The notes under the pieces were generated by a model that made no database searches, was not told the DNA's origin, and saw nothing but the letters and a program-made list of their open reading frames with translations. 64,000 bases of DNA from Mycobacterium cookii (lineage in GTDB: Bacteria; Actinomycetota; Actinomycetes; Mycobacteriales; Mycobacteriaceae). Location of the stretch: positions 62,001 to 126,000 of the forward strand of contig NZ_AP022569.1 in assembly GCF_010727945.1 (NCBI RefSeq), written 5' to 3'. Positions 1 through 8,749 of the stretch are shown piece by piece (within the stretch, counting starts at the first letter, position 1; each line of letters opens with the position of its first letter). Position numbers and translations under genes: made by a program.

Positions 1-104
1 TCAAGTTGATGCCCGCGACGTACGTCGTGTTGGTCCTGGTCGTCGGTTACATGCTGTTGACGGTGACCGCCGATGTGGTCAACCCGATCCGACTGTTCCA
101 GTAA
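1..104 (+). CDS. rip1: C-terminal end of Rip1-like site-2 zinc metalloprotease (partial)
   Basis: Only the last 33 codons are in the window. The reading frame begins at base 3 and ends at TAA 102-104. The visible peptide is a hydrophobic segment ([19 protein letters not shown]) followed by a short polar tail ending NPIRLFQ. That is the expected last membrane helix and tail of the intramembrane protease Rip1. The identification rests mainly on position: rip1 lies directly upstream of ispG in mycobacteria (from memory). The catalytic HExxH and the PDZ domain lie outside the window. The gap to ispG is 22 nt, so the two are probably co-transcribed. Confidence 0.7.
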   Translation, partial: KLMPATYVVLVLVVGYMLLTVTADVVNPIRLFQ

Positions 105-126
105 AGAACGCGAGAGAAGGCAACTA

Positions 127-1287
127 GTGACCACAGGTCTGGGTATGCCGGCGGCGCCGGCGCCCACGCTGGCCCCGCGTCGCAAGACGCGACAGCTGAT
201 GGTCCGCGACGTGGGTGTGGGCAGTGATCACCCGATCTCGGTGCAGTCGATGTGCACCACCAAAACGCACGACGTCAACGCGACCTTGCAGCAGATTGCC
301 GAGTTGACCGCGACAGGTTGCGACATCGTCCGGGTGGCGTGCCCTCGTCAGGAAGACGCCGACGCGCTAGCTGTGATCGCGAAGAAGAGCCAGATCCCCG
401 TCATCGCCGACATCCACTTCCAGCCGAAGTACATCTTCGCCGCGATCGATGCCGGCTGCGCCGCGGTGCGGGTGAACCCCGGCAACATCAAAGAATTCGA
501 TGGACGGGTGGCTGAGGTCGCCAAAGCCGCGGGCGCCGCCGGTATCCCGATCCGTATCGGCGTCAACGCCGGGTCGCTGGACAAGCGGTTCATGGAGAAG
601 TACGGCAAGGCGACACCCGAAGCATTGGTCGAGTCGGCGTTGTGGGAGGCCTCGCTGTTCGAAGAGCACGGCTTCGGCAACATCAAGATCAGCGTCAAGC
701 ACAACGACCCGGTCGTCATGGTGGAGGCCTACGAGCAGCTCGCCGCGCAATGCGACTACCCGCTGCACCTCGGCGTCACCGAGGCCGGTCCGGCGTTCCA
801 GGGCACCATCAAGTCCGCGGTCGCATTCGGCGCGCTGCTGTCCCGCGGCATCGGCGACACCATCCGCGTGTCGCTGTCAGCGCCACCGGTCGAGGAAGTC
901 AAGGTCGGCACTCAGATTCTCGAATCGCTGAACCTGCGGCCGCGCGGGCTGGAGATCGTGTCCTGCCCGTCGTGCGGGCGGGCTCAGGTCGACGTCTACA
1001 CCCTGGCCAACGAAGTCACCGCCGGGCTCGAAGGACTCGACGTGCCGCTGCGGGTGGCCGTGATGGGTTGCGTGGTCAACGGTCCGGGGGAGGCTCGCGA
1101 AGCAGACCTCGGCGTCGCGTCGGGAAACGGCAAGGGCCAGATCTTCGTCCGCGGCGAAGTGATCAAGACCGTGCCCGAAGCGCAGATCGTCGAGACGCTG
1201 ATCGAAGAAGCGATGCGATTGGCCGCAGAAAGCGAAGGGGCCGGCGGTACAACGTCGAGCGGTTCGCCGGTTGTAACCGTAAGCTGA
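127..1287 (+). CDS. ispG: 4-hydroxy-3-methylbut-2-en-1-yl diphosphate synthase (IspG/GcpE)
   Basis: IspG performs the penultimate step of the MEP isoprenoid pathway, the reductive conversion of MEcPP to HMBPP, with a [4Fe-4S] cluster. The 386-residue protein has the family's normal length. The three cluster cysteines are visible as CPSC (C280, C283) and GCVVNGPGE (C315). The N-terminal TIM-barrel begins near [12 protein letters not shown]. An in-frame reading runs further upstream, but I chose GTG 127 because GAGAAGG sits 6 nt before it and it follows rip1 by only 22 nt. Rip1-IspG-GNAT adjacency is the standard mycobacterial order. Confidence 0.97.
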   Translation: MTTGLGMPAAPAPTLAPRRKTRQLMVRDVGVGSDHPISVQSMCTTKTHDVNATLQQIAELTATGCDIVRVACPRQEDADALAVIAKKSQIPVIADIHFQPKYIFAAIDAGCAAVRVNPGNIKEFDGRVAEVAKAAGAAGIPIRIGVNAGSLDKRFMEKYGKATPEALVESALWEASLFEEHGFGNIKISVKHNDPVVMVEAYEQLAAQCDYPLHLGVTEAGPAFQGTIKSAVAFGALLSRGIGDTIRVSLSAPPVEEVKVGTQILESLNLRPRGLEIVSCPSCGRAQVDVYTLANEVTAGLEGLDVPLRVAVMGCVVNGPGEAREADLGVASGNGKGQIFVRGEVIKTVPEAQIVETLIEEAMRLAAESEGAGGTTSSGSPVVTVS

Positions 1288-1333
1288 CAGTGGTCCAATC
1301 GGGCTAACGGTCAGTCCCCAGAAGAGGGTCAGT

Positions 1334-2188
1334 ATGTCGGCTCCGCCCCTCCGCCGCATAGTCAGCGAACGACGGGTGTCGGTAGTGCGCGACGGCACGG
1401 CGGTGCGTCGTGTCTTCGACGACGATCCGGTCGGGTCGTGCATGGTCGCCGCCCGAGTCGCCGATCACGGCATGGACCCCAACGCGATCGGCGGAGAACT
1501 GTGGACGCGCCGCGGACCTGACGAGTCGCTCTGCTACGCCGGGGCGAACCTGATTCCGTTGCGCGGCAAGCTCAGTGATCTGTACGCGTTCGGCGACGCG
1601 GCGATGACCGCCTCGCGACGCTGCTCGTCCCTGGTCGGGCGGGCGGAGCTGGTGATGCCGATGTGGCAGCGGCTCGAGCCGGCCTGGGGACCGGCGCGCG
1701 ATGTGCGCGACAACCAACCGTTGATGTCGCTGACCACGATGCCGACCTGTGCGATCGATCCCGGCGTGCGGCAGGTCGAGCCAGACGAAATCGACACCTA
1801 TCTGGTGGCGGCAGTGGACATGTTCATCGGAGAGGTCGGCGTTGACCCGCGGCTGGGCGACGGCGGCCGCGGTTACCGGCGTCGGGTCGCCGGCCTGATC
1901 GCGGCCGGCCGGGCCTGGGCCCGCTTCGAGGACGGCGAAGTGGTTTTCAAGGCCGAGGTCGGATCGCAGTCGCCGACGGTCAGCCAGATCCAAGGCGTGT
2001 GGGTGCATCCCGAGTGGCGGGGCAAGGGCCTGGGCACGGCGGGCACGGCCACACTGTCGGCGGTGATCGTCGGAACCGGGCGGATTGCCAGCTTGTACGT
2101 GAACAGCTTCAATACGGTCGCGCGGGCCACCTACGACCGGATCGGGTTTGCGGAGGTCGGCACCTTCGCCACGATTCTGCTGGACTGA
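1334..2188 (+). CDS. GNAT-family N-acetyltransferase (Rv2867c-like)
   Basis: A 284-residue protein with two halves. The N-terminal half resembles the DUF4081-type domain that precedes GNAT domains in actinobacteria. The C-terminal half is a GNAT fold with the acetyl-CoA pyrophosphate loop in VHPEWRGKGLGTAG (about residues 226-239) followed by the usual beta4/alpha4 region, LYVNSFNTVARATYDRIGF. The substrate is unknown. It lies 46 nt downstream of ispG on the same strand, as in M. tuberculosis where the homologue has the same length (from memory). Start ATG 1334 is preceded by a purine-rich GAAGAGGG at suitable spacing. Confidence 0.88.
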   Translation: MSAPPLRRIVSERRVSVVRDGTAVRRVFDDDPVGSCMVAARVADHGMDPNAIGGELWTRRGPDESLCYAGANLIPLRGKLSDLYAFGDAAMTASRRCSSLVGRAELVMPMWQRLEPAWGPARDVRDNQPLMSLTTMPTCAIDPGVRQVEPDEIDTYLVAAVDMFIGEVGVDPRLGDGGRGYRRRVAGLIAAGRAWARFEDGEVVFKAEVGSQSPTVSQIQGVWVHPEWRGKGLGTAGTATLSAVIVGTGRIASLYVNSFNTVARATYDRIGFAEVGTFATILLD

Positions 2189-2325
2189 CCAGTTCGTCGA
2201 GATCGACGTCGCTGCGGTCTTCACTCGTACTTTCGCGCGTCCCCGTCGATTTCGGTTGGACGTCACGGTTCGGTCTCGGTGCGCCTCCGCCGTTTAGGCG
2301 TCGCTGTTTTCTAACATCAGCCACA

Positions 2326-4140
2326 ATGACAACAAGAGTCACAGTGGCAACAACCACACATCTCGCTTTGGCGGCGCTCGTCGCGACCGGAATGGTGTCG
2401 GCGTGCACGCCGCGCCCAGATGGCCCCGCGCCCTCGGCCGATAAGTTCTTCGCTGCGCTGGCCACCGGCGACACGGGAGCGGCCGCCGACCTCAGCGACA
2501 ACCCCAGCGATGCACGCGAAGCGCTCAACTCGGCGTGGGCCGGCCTGCAAGCCACCCACCTCGACACCCAGATTCTGGGGTCCAAGTACACCGAAGACAC
2601 CGGCTGGGTCAACTACCGCTACACCTGGCATCTGCCGAAGAACCGGACCTGGACCTACGACGGCAAGCTGAAAATGGCTCGCTACGAAGGCCATTGGCAG
2701 ATTCGCTGGAACAGCACCGATTTGCATCCCCGACTCGGTGAGCACCAGCGGCTGGAACTGCGGGCCGACCCGCCCAAGCGCGCCTCGGTCAACGAGGTCG
2801 GCGGCACCGATGTGCTGGCACCGGGCTATCTGTATCACTACACACTCGACGCGTCGAAGGCCGGCGCCTTCCTGATCAGCACCGCTCGCTCCGTCGTCGA
2901 CGCGCTTCGCCCGTTCGACAACACCCTCGACCCGCAACTGCTGGCCGAGCAGGCCAGCGGTACCGGCAAGCCGGTCGATCTGATCACCTTGCGCGTCGAC
3001 GACAACAACAACGTGGCGCCGGCGATCGGCACCCTGCCGGGTGTGGTGATCACACCGCAGGCCGAATTGTTGCCCACGGACTATCATTTCGCGCCGGCCC
3101 TGATCAATCAGGTGAAGAAAGCCGTGATCGACGAACTCGACGGCCAGGCGGGCTGGCGGGTGGTCAGCGTGAACCAGAACAATGTCGATCTGGCGGTGCT
3201 GCACGAGGTCGAGCCGTCGCCGGCGCCGTCGGTCTCGATCAGCCTGGACCGCGCCGTGCAGAACGCCGCGCAGCACGCAGTCGACAACCAGGGGCGCCAG
3301 GCGATGATCGTGGTGATCAAGCCGTCGACGGGGGAGATCCTCGCGGTCGCGCAGAACGCCGCGGCGGACGCCATCGGCCCGCTCGCCACCACCGGCCTCT
3401 ATCCGCCGGGGTCGACGTTCAAGATGGTCACCGCGGGTGCGGCGCTCGAACGCGACATGGCAAGTCCGAATACGCTTTTGGGTTGTCCCGGCCATCTCGA
3501 CATCGGACAGCGCGTGGTGCCCAACTACGGCGGCTTCGACCTCGGGACGGTGCCGATGTCGCGGGCCTTCGCCAGTTCGTGCAACACCACGTTCGCCGAG
3601 CTGGCCAGCCAGATGCCACCGCGCGGGCTGACACAAGCCGCCCACCAGTACGGCATGGGGCTCGACTACCAGATCGACGGGCTCAGCACGGTCACCGGAT
3701 CGGTGCCGCCCACGGTCGATTTGGCCGAGCGCACCGAGGACGGCTTCGGCCAGGGCAAGGTGCTCGCCTCTCCGTTCGGCATGGCAATGGTCGCGGCCAC
3801 CGTGGCCGCCGGAAAGACGCCGGTGCCCAGGCTGATCGAGGGCAAACCGACGAACATCACAGGTGACACGACGCCGATCAGCGACAAGATGATCGAGGGC
3901 CTGCGCCCGATGATGCGACTGGTGGTGACCAATGGCACCGGCAAGGAGATCGCGGGCTGCGGCGAGGTGTACGGAAAGACCGGGGAGGCCGAATTCCCGG
4001 GCGGGTCGCATTCCTGGTTCGCCGGCTACCGCGGCGACCTGGCGTTCGCCGCGCTGATCGTCGGCGGCGGCAGTTCGGAATACGCGGTGCGGATGACCAA
4101 GTTCATGTTCGAATCGATGCCCGCCGACTATCTGGCCTGA
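2326..4140 (+). CDS. Lipoprotein class B penicillin-binding protein (Rv2864c-like transpeptidase)
   Basis: A D,D-transpeptidase for peptidoglycan cross-linking, 604 residues, anchored as a lipoprotein outside the membrane. The signal peptide ends with a lipobox (GMVSAC). An NTF2-like N-terminal domain (MecA_N type) follows, then a dimerisation region and the transpeptidase. All three active-site motifs are present: S363-TFK, S418-C-N and K551-TG. The frame extends upstream to 1999, but that part is antisense-like filler over the GNAT gene. ATG 2326 gives the signal peptide and has a TAACAT hexamer 8 nt upstream, suggesting a leaderless transcript. In mycobacteria this enzyme is a known beta-lactam target (family knowledge). 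Confidence 0.95.
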   Translation: MTTRVTVATTTHLALAALVATGMVSACTPRPDGPAPSADKFFAALATGDTGAAADLSDNPSDAREALNSAWAGLQATHLDTQILGSKYTEDTGWVNYRYTWHLPKNRTWTYDGKLKMARYEGHWQIRWNSTDLHPRLGEHQRLELRADPPKRASVNEVGGTDVLAPGYLYHYTLDASKAGAFLISTARSVVDALRPFDNTLDPQLLAEQASGTGKPVDLITLRVDDNNNVAPAIGTLPGVVITPQAELLPTDYHFAPALINQVKKAVIDELDGQAGWRVVSVNQNNVDLAVLHEVEPSPAPSVSISLDRAVQNAAQHAVDNQGRQAMIVVIKPSTGEILAVAQNAAADAIGPLATTGLYPPGSTFKMVTAGAALERDMASPNTLLGCPGHLDIGQRVVPNYGGFDLGTVPMSRAFASSCNTTFAELASQMPPRGLTQAAHQYGMGLDYQIDGLSTVTGSVPPTVDLAERTEDGFGQGKVLASPFGMAMVAATVAAGKTPVPRLIEGKPTNITGDTTPISDKMIEGLRPMMRLVVTNGTGKEIAGCGEVYGKTGEAEFPGGSHSWFAGYRGDLAFAALIVGGGSSEYAVRMTKFMFESMPADYLA

Positions 4141-4176
4141 AAAGGATTCTGCCGCAGGGCTTTAGGCATAAAAAAG

Positions 4177-4215
4177 CCTGTGGCCATGGGCGCGAGGGGC
4201 ACCCATGGCCACAGG
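4177..4215 (-). terminator. Perfect 14-bp hairpin with U-tract on the minus strand
   Basis: Arms 4177-4190 and 4202-4215 are perfect inverted repeats (CCTGTGGCCATGGG) around an 11-nt loop. Read on the minus strand, the stem is followed by CTTTTTTATG, a classical intrinsic terminator. It would end transcription of the minus-strand exported-protein gene that stops at 4360. On the plus strand it could also stop PBP transcripts, but without a U-tract. Confidence 0.75.
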
Positions 4216-4280
4216 GTTCTCGCCGAGCGAGCGATGATCCGGGGGCTCCGGCGTATTTCGCTGCTGGCCCGACGTCTGGG

Positions 4281-4326
4281 TGTCCGAACCGGTGGGGTCT
4301 AGGCCCCCGCCCCACCGGTTCGGACA
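4281..4326. terminator. Perfect 17-bp hairpin between convergent genes
   Basis: TGTCCGAACCGGTGGGG (4281-4297) is exactly repeated in inverse orientation at 4310-4326 around a 12-nt loop. Neither side has a T-run. It lies between the ends of the plus-strand PBP gene (4140) and the minus-strand exported-protein gene (4360), so a bidirectional terminator or RNA 3'-end stabiliser is the simplest reading. Confidence 0.6.
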
Positions 4327-4359
4327 TACACCTCTTGTCGAGGTGGCTTAAATCGCCGA

Positions 4360-4911
4360 TCAGCCGAACGGCGTGCCCGTCAGAATGTCGATCAGCGGGG
4401 TGAGCACGTAGTCGAGGCCCGTCGGGGTTAGCAGACCGTAGTCAAGGCCGGTGGCCAGGTAACCAAGGAAGCTGTCCGGAACCAGGTACGCGCCACCGCT
4501 GTCGATCAGGGTGCCCGTGACACCGGCCGTCGTCTGCTCGTAGAACGCGCTGGGGTCGATCGCGTTGATCAGGTTCTCCAGCGCGTGGTCACCCGCGGTC
4601 TGCTCGAAGGCGACGACGTCGGTCGTAAACGACTCGTAGCCGGGGAGGTTCGCCTGAGCATCCGAGATGTCGAGCGTGCTGTTTGCTATGCCCTGGCTGC
4701 CCAAGGAGCCGAACAACATGTCGTACGCGTCATTCGGCAGGACGTGGTCGCCAGCGGCATAGACGCCGGCGGTGTCGGAGTAGATGTCGACGACAGGGGT
4801 GGCGTGGGCGGTGCCCATGCCGAACACTGCGGCGGCCACTGCGCCCCCTGCAGCTGTTACCAAAGTGAAGCCGGCGCGACGCCGCTGTCCGTTAGAATCT
4901 GTCTGACTCAT
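4360..4911 (-). CDS. Exported mycobacterial protein of unknown function (183 aa)
   Basis: The product has a clear signal peptide: a basic RRR region at residues 10-12, a hydrophobic Ala/Val/Gly core, and a probable cleavage after GTAHA near residue 37. The mature part is acidic and rich in small, aliphatic and aromatic residues (DIYSDTAGVYAAGD near its start, GLDYGLLTPTGLDY near its end), with no cysteines. I do not recognise the family. Start ATG 4911 was chosen over an in-frame upstream extension because GGAGG precedes it and it creates the signal peptide. The start overlaps the stop of a 25-codon upstream ORF (ATGA), and the start region lies in one arm of a long inverted repeat, so translational control is likely. 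Confidence 0.75.
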   Translation of the reverse strand: MSQTDSNGQRRRAGFTLVTAAGGAVAAAVFGMGTAHATPVVDIYSDTAGVYAAGDHVLPNDAYDMLFGSLGSQGIANSTLDISDAQANLPGYESFTTDVVAFEQTAGDHALENLINAIDPSAFYEQTTAGVTGTLIDSGGAYLVPDSFLGYLATGLDYGLLTPTGLDYVLTPLIDILTGTPFG

Positions 4912-4990
4912 GTGCGAGCCTCCAATCTCGGTTTCTCTCGATGTGGATTGTGGGGTTGCCGCCCCACAGCCGTTGGCTCGCACATGAGTC
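4905..4990 (-). promoter_or_regulatory. Long inverted repeat covering the start site of the exported-protein gene
   Basis: GACTCATGTGCGAGCC (4905-4920) is perfectly repeated in inverse orientation at 4975-4990, separated by 54 nt. On the minus-strand mRNA one arm contains the ATG (4911) and part of the GGAGG ribosome site of the exported-protein gene. The other arm contains the start of the small upstream ORF. Pairing would hide the downstream start. A smaller nested stem (TGTGGGG/CCCCACA) lies between the arms. Confidence 0.6.
4908..4985 (-). CDS. Putative 25-residue leader peptide upstream of the exported-protein gene
   Basis: ATG 4985 opens a 25-codon frame (beginning MCEPTAVGRQ, ending RLEART) that stops at TGA 4910-4908. 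The stop overlaps the ATG of the exported protein as ATGA. A strong ribosome site, GGGGGAGAAGG (5000-4990), lies 4 nt before the start. The peptide is basic and has no hydrophobic segment, so it looks like a regulatory leader and not an exported peptide. The coupling and the inverted repeat that joins both start regions support translation-dependent regulation. No homologue is known to me, and it could be non-coding. Confidence 0.45.
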   Translation of the reverse strand: MCEPTAVGRQPHNPHREKPRLEART

Positions 4991-5029
4991 CTTCTCCCCC
5001 TCATGGCGGACGAGCCCTCGACGGGTCGA

Positions 5030-5058
5030 AGCATATAACAAGTCGGACCGGCTGTTAA
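5030..5058 (-). promoter_or_regulatory. Candidate promoter of the exported-protein gene
   Basis: On the minus strand TTAACA (5058-5053) and TATGCT (5035-5030) are separated by exactly 17 nt in an AT-rich patch. Transcription would begin near 5023 and give a leader of about 110 nt that contains the 25-codon ORF. Confidence 0.5.
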
Positions 5059-5573
5059 GCAAATTTCTAATTAAAAACTCAGGTGAACTTTTGACGCCCT
5101 TAAGTCTCTTCTTAGGCGTCATTCGACCATTGACACCGCCAATTGTGTGGCTGCTCCACCTCATGGCGGCCCTTATCAGCGCTGCACGTTGATAACGAAT
5201 CGGGCATCAAGTAGCAGGTCAACGGCATGAGGCGGGATTGATTCAGATCGACGGGTATTGGCGCCCGTACGCGCATCGGGGCCATCATTCCACTGATGAT
5301 CTTGAATAAGTCCGACAAATTGGACTTTAATTCCGGTTGATCGAACTGTCTGTCTGAGAAGTGCTGGCAGCGATTCCCGGGCCATTTATTTAAGTAGGCA
5401 TGATCAGTTCGGTAGAAGTCATAAAACGGGATCGCTTCGTTCGAATCAGCGAGGAGGCCGGTTTCGGGCGGTGGTGGTTTTCGTACCGCTGGCATCACTA
5501 GGCCGCCGCGGTGGGTTGTCCGTGGGACGGCTTTCGCCGTGGGTGCATCGGTGTGTCCGCACGGTAGATTGGT
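5035..5573. other. AT-rich intergenic region without a supported gene
   Basis: About 540 bases, visibly less GC-rich than the neighbours. It carries the candidate promoter of the exported-protein gene at its left edge and an imperfect hairpin at 5093-5120 (GACGCC-TAAG / CTTA-GGCGTC with a 2-nt bulge). A minus-strand open frame crosses it, but its codon use and composition are not mycobacterial-like and I recognise nothing in it. The right end holds the promoter of the DUF1707 gene. Confidence 0.6.
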
Positions 5574-6170
5574 GTGGCTATGACTCGTCCCGACGAACTG
5601 TCCGAACTGCGGGTGTCGGACGCCGACCGCAACGGCACGCTGCGCCGCCTGCACAACGCGGTCGCACTCGGGTTGATCGACATCACCGAGTTCGAAGAGC
5701 GTTCGTCGCAGGTGTCGTACGCCCGGACCCGCAACGAGCTGGACAGCCTCGTCGGCGATCTGCCCGGACCTGGCGCAATAGTCACGTCCGCGGCGGACCG
5801 TGTCGAGTTGCGCGGGTGGGCCGGCTCCCTCAAGCGTCACGGCGAGTGGATGGTCCCGACGCGGCTGGCTCTGGTGCGCCGCATGGGATCAGTCGAGCTG
5901 GACCTGGTCAAGGCCAGATTCGCGGGCCCGGTGGTCGTCATCGAGCTGGACATGAGGTTCGGGTCGGTGGAGATCCGGCTGCCCGAGGGTGCCAGCGCGT
6001 CGGTCGACGACGTGGAGGTCTACGGCGGCAGCGCGATCGATCGCCGAAAGGCTCCGCCCGCCGAGGGTCGACCGCATGTCGTGCTGACCGGTCGCGTGGT
6101 GTGCGGCTCGGTGAAGATCAAGGGACCCCGCCGGCGGTCGCTGCTGCGTGGTCCCGGTCGATCGACTTAA
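5574..6170 (+). CDS. DUF1707 (SHOCT-like) domain protein
   Basis: A soluble 198-residue protein. The N-terminal 60 residues match the DUF1707 pattern: LRVSDADRNGTLRRLHNAVALGLI followed by EFEERSSQVSYARTRNEL, a helical-hairpin domain common in actinobacteria. The C-terminal half is a beta-rich region resembling the LiaF-type C-terminal domain (GSVEIRLPEGA near residue 136). Function is unknown and regulatory or envelope-stress roles are only guesses. Start is GTG 5574 or ATG 5580. TAGATT at 5565-5570 is placed for a leaderless transcript. It lies 12 nt before map. Confidence 0.82.
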   Translation: MAMTRPDELSELRVSDADRNGTLRRLHNAVALGLIDITEFEERSSQVSYARTRNELDSLVGDLPGPGAIVTSAADRVELRGWAGSLKRHGEWMVPTRLALVRRMGSVELDLVKARFAGPVVVIELDMRFGSVEIRLPEGASASVDDVEVYGGSAIDRRKAPPAEGRPHVVLTGRVVCGSVKIKGPRRRSLLRGPGRST

Positions 6171-6182
6171 CTCGATACCCTG

Positions 6183-7046
6183 GTGAGCATGCCTGTTCGT
6201 TCCGCCCTGTCCGCCGGTGCGCTGTCGCCCACGCTGCCGGTGCCCAACTCGATTCCGCGCCCCGAATACGTCGGCAAGCCGACGGCGCGGGAGGGTTCCG
6301 AACCGTGGGTGCAGACGCCTGACGTCATCGAGAAGATGCGGGTCGCCGGGCGAATCGCGGCCGGAGCGCTCGCCGAGGCGGGCAAGGCCGTCGCGCCCGG
6401 TGTCACGACCGACGCGCTGGACCGGATCGCGCACGACTACATGGTCGACCACGGCGCCTATCCATCGACGTTGGGCTACAAGGGTTATCCGAAATCGTGC
6501 TGCACCTCGCTGAACGAGGTCATCTGCCACGGCATCCCCGATTCGACGGTGATCGAGGACGGCGACATCGTCAACATCGACGTCACCGCCTACATCGACG
6601 GTGTGCATGGCGATACCAACGCGACGTTCCTTGCCGGCGACGTCTCCGATGAACACCGGCTGCTCGTCGAGCGCACGCACGAGGCGACGATGCGGGCGAT
6701 CAAAGCCGTCAAGCCGGGTCGTGCACTCTCGGTCGTCGGCCGGGTCATCGAATCGTATGCAAATCGATTCGGCTACAACGTGGTTCGCGACTTCACCGGT
6801 CACGGCATCGGAACCACCTTTCACAACGGGCTGGTGGTGCTGCACTACGATCAGCCTGCCGTCACCACCGTCCTCGAACCGGGCATGACGTTCACCATCG
6901 AACCGATGATCAACCTCGGCACGCTGGACTACGAGATCTGGGACGACGACTGGACAGTCGTGACCAAAGACCGCAAATGGACCGCGCAATTCGAGCACAC
7001 TTTGCTGGTCACCGAGTCCGGCGCGGACATCCTCACGCTGGCGTGA
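6183..7046 (+). CDS. map: Methionine aminopeptidase, type I (MapB-like)
   Basis: Removes the initiator methionine from new proteins. The 287-residue protein has the N-terminal extension typical of mycobacterial MapB followed by the pita-bread catalytic domain. The five metal ligands are visible: the two Asp in [14 protein letters not shown], His in GHGIGTTFH, Glu in TIEPMI and the last Glu in [13 protein letters not shown] 6183 lies just after TACCCT (6176-6181), compatible with a leaderless start. It lies downstream of the DUF1707 gene and 10 nt upstream of cobQ, so all three may be co-expressed. Confidence 0.95.
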   Translation: MSMPVRSALSAGALSPTLPVPNSIPRPEYVGKPTAREGSEPWVQTPDVIEKMRVAGRIAAGALAEAGKAVAPGVTTDALDRIAHDYMVDHGAYPSTLGYKGYPKSCCTSLNEVICHGIPDSTVIEDGDIVNIDVTAYIDGVHGDTNATFLAGDVSDEHRLLVERTHEATMRAIKAVKPGRALSVVGRVIESYANRFGYNVVRDFTGHGIGTTFHNGLVVLHYDQPAVTTVLEPGMTFTIEPMINLGTLDYEIWDDDWTVVTKDRKWTAQFEHTLLVTESGADILTLA

Positions 7047-7056
7047 CGGCAACGCC

Positions 7057-8556
7057 GTGAGCGGCGCACTGCTGGTGGCCGGCACCACCTCCGATGCCGG
7101 CAAATCGATGGTGGTCGCCGGGCTGTGCCGACTGTTGGCGCGCAAAGGAATTCGGGTCGCTCCGTTCAAGGCGCAGAACATGTCGAACAATTCCGCGGTC
7201 ACCGTCGAGGGCGGTGAAATAGGTCGGGCGCAGGCGATGCAGGCCCGCGCCGCCGGGCTGGCGCCCAGCGTGCGGTTCAACCCGATTCTGCTCAAACCCG
7301 GCAGCGACACAACCTCCCAGCTGGTGATCCGGGGGCAGGTGACGGGAATGGCGACCGCGGCCGAGTACTGGTCGGACCGCAATCGGCTGGCCACCCTGGT
7401 GCAAGACGAATTGGCAAACTTGAGAACCGAATTCGACGCGGTGATTTGCGAGGGTGCCGGGTCGCCGGCCGAAATCAACTTGCGGGCAACGGACTTGGTG
7501 AATATGGGTCTGGCCCGCGCGGCGGATCTGCCGGTGGTGGTGGTCGGCGACATCGACCGCGGCGGTCTGCTCGCGCACTTCTTCGGCACGGTGGCGGTGC
7601 TCGAGCCCGAGGACCAGGCGTTGATCGCTGGGTTCATCGTGAATAAATTCCGCGGCGACGTCTCGCTGCTGGAGCCGGGCCTGCGCCAACTCGCCGAGAT
7701 CAGCGGCCGTCCCACCTACGGGGTATTGCCGTATGCCGACGACTTGTGGCTCGACACCGAGGACGCGGTCCCGGTGCTGGCCCACCGCGTCCTGGGCACA
7801 CCGCGGTCGCCGCGTGGTTCGCAGTGGCTTCGGGTCGCAGTGCTGCGGCTGCCGCGAATCTCCAACTCCACCGATGTCGAAGCGCTGGCCTGCGAACCGG
7901 GCGTGCTGGTGCGCTGGGTCCGCGAGCCCGCCGACCTGGCCGATACCGACCTGATCGTGCTGCCGGGCACCAAGTCCACCGTCGCCGACCTGGGCTGGCT
8001 GCGCGAACGCGGGCTGGACCGGGCCATCGCCACGCATGCCGCGTCCGGTCGTCCGGTCCTCGGTATCTGCGGCGGATTCCAGATGCTGTGCCGTTCGATC
8101 GACGACGTGTTCGAAAGCCGGTCCGGCCGAACCGAGGCGATGGGAATGCTGGACGTCGACATCGAGTTTGGGTCGGACAAGGTGCTGCGCCGCCACGAGG
8201 GGTCGCTGCGCGGCTACGAGATCCGTCACGGGCGGGTGATCCGCTGCACGGAGGCCACCTGGTTCGAGGCGGACGGGCACCCGGAGGGATACCGTCGCGG
8301 CCAGATTTTCGGCACCCACTGGCACGGCCTGTTCGACAACGACGACTTCCGGCGACAGTGGTTGACCGAGGCTGCATCTGTTTCGGGCCGGTACGGATTC
8401 GTGGTAGCTGACGACGTCGACGTTGCGGCGCGCCGTGATGCTCAACTCGACGTCATGGCTGATTTATTGGACGTTCATGTTGACGTCGATGCGGTGACGG
8501 CGTTGCTCGACGACGGGCCGCCCCGTCGGCCGACGATCGCCACCGCACTGCGCTGA
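7057..8556 (+). CDS. cobQ: Cobyric acid synthase (CobQ)
   Basis: Amidates four side chains of adenosylcobyrinic acid diamide in cobalamin synthesis, using glutamine and ATP. The 499-residue protein has the family length. The N-terminal DTBS-like domain carries the P-loop variant GTTSDAGKS and the KAQNMSNNS motif. The C-terminal glutaminase domain has the nucleophile Cys in LGICGGFQM and the His of GTHWHGLF. It begins 10 nt after map. In M. tuberculosis cobQ is elsewhere (from memory), so this placement differs. No B12-riboswitch-like sequence was seen upstream. Confidence 0.95.
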   Translation: MSGALLVAGTTSDAGKSMVVAGLCRLLARKGIRVAPFKAQNMSNNSAVTVEGGEIGRAQAMQARAAGLAPSVRFNPILLKPGSDTTSQLVIRGQVTGMATAAEYWSDRNRLATLVQDELANLRTEFDAVICEGAGSPAEINLRATDLVNMGLARAADLPVVVVGDIDRGGLLAHFFGTVAVLEPEDQALIAGFIVNKFRGDVSLLEPGLRQLAEISGRPTYGVLPYADDLWLDTEDAVPVLAHRVLGTPRSPRGSQWLRVAVLRLPRISNSTDVEALACEPGVLVRWVREPADLADTDLIVLPGTKSTVADLGWLRERGLDRAIATHAASGRPVLGICGGFQMLCRSIDDVFESRSGRTEAMGMLDVDIEFGSDKVLRRHEGSLRGYEIRHGRVIRCTEATWFEADGHPEGYRRGQIFGTHWHGLFDNDDFRRQWLTEAASVSGRYGFVVADDVDVAARRDAQLDVMADLLDVHVDVDAVTALLDDGPPRRPTIATALR

Positions 8557-8749
8557 GCTCATCACATCTGTGGCGAGGCTAAAAGCCGTCCAAGCAAGGG
8601 CTTTCGTGAAAACCGTTCCCTATTGTCATCATCGTCGTCGCATCGATGGGCACCAGATCGATGTTGCCGGAACGTTTCCAATTTCAACTTCGTTCACGAT
8701 CCGCACGAAAACACCCCGCGCGCGGGCTATTTCACTGTAATTTGCTGAT

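Noticed and set aside
2317..4011. 564-codon minus-strand frame opposite the PBP gene
   Set aside because: Arg/His-rich nonsense translation; the PBP motifs are all on the plus strand.
5112..5840. Minus-strand frame running through the AT-rich gap before the DUF1707 gene
   Set aside because: Its right part is antisense to the DUF1707 gene, and the left part has unusual codons, no ribosome site and no recognisable domain.
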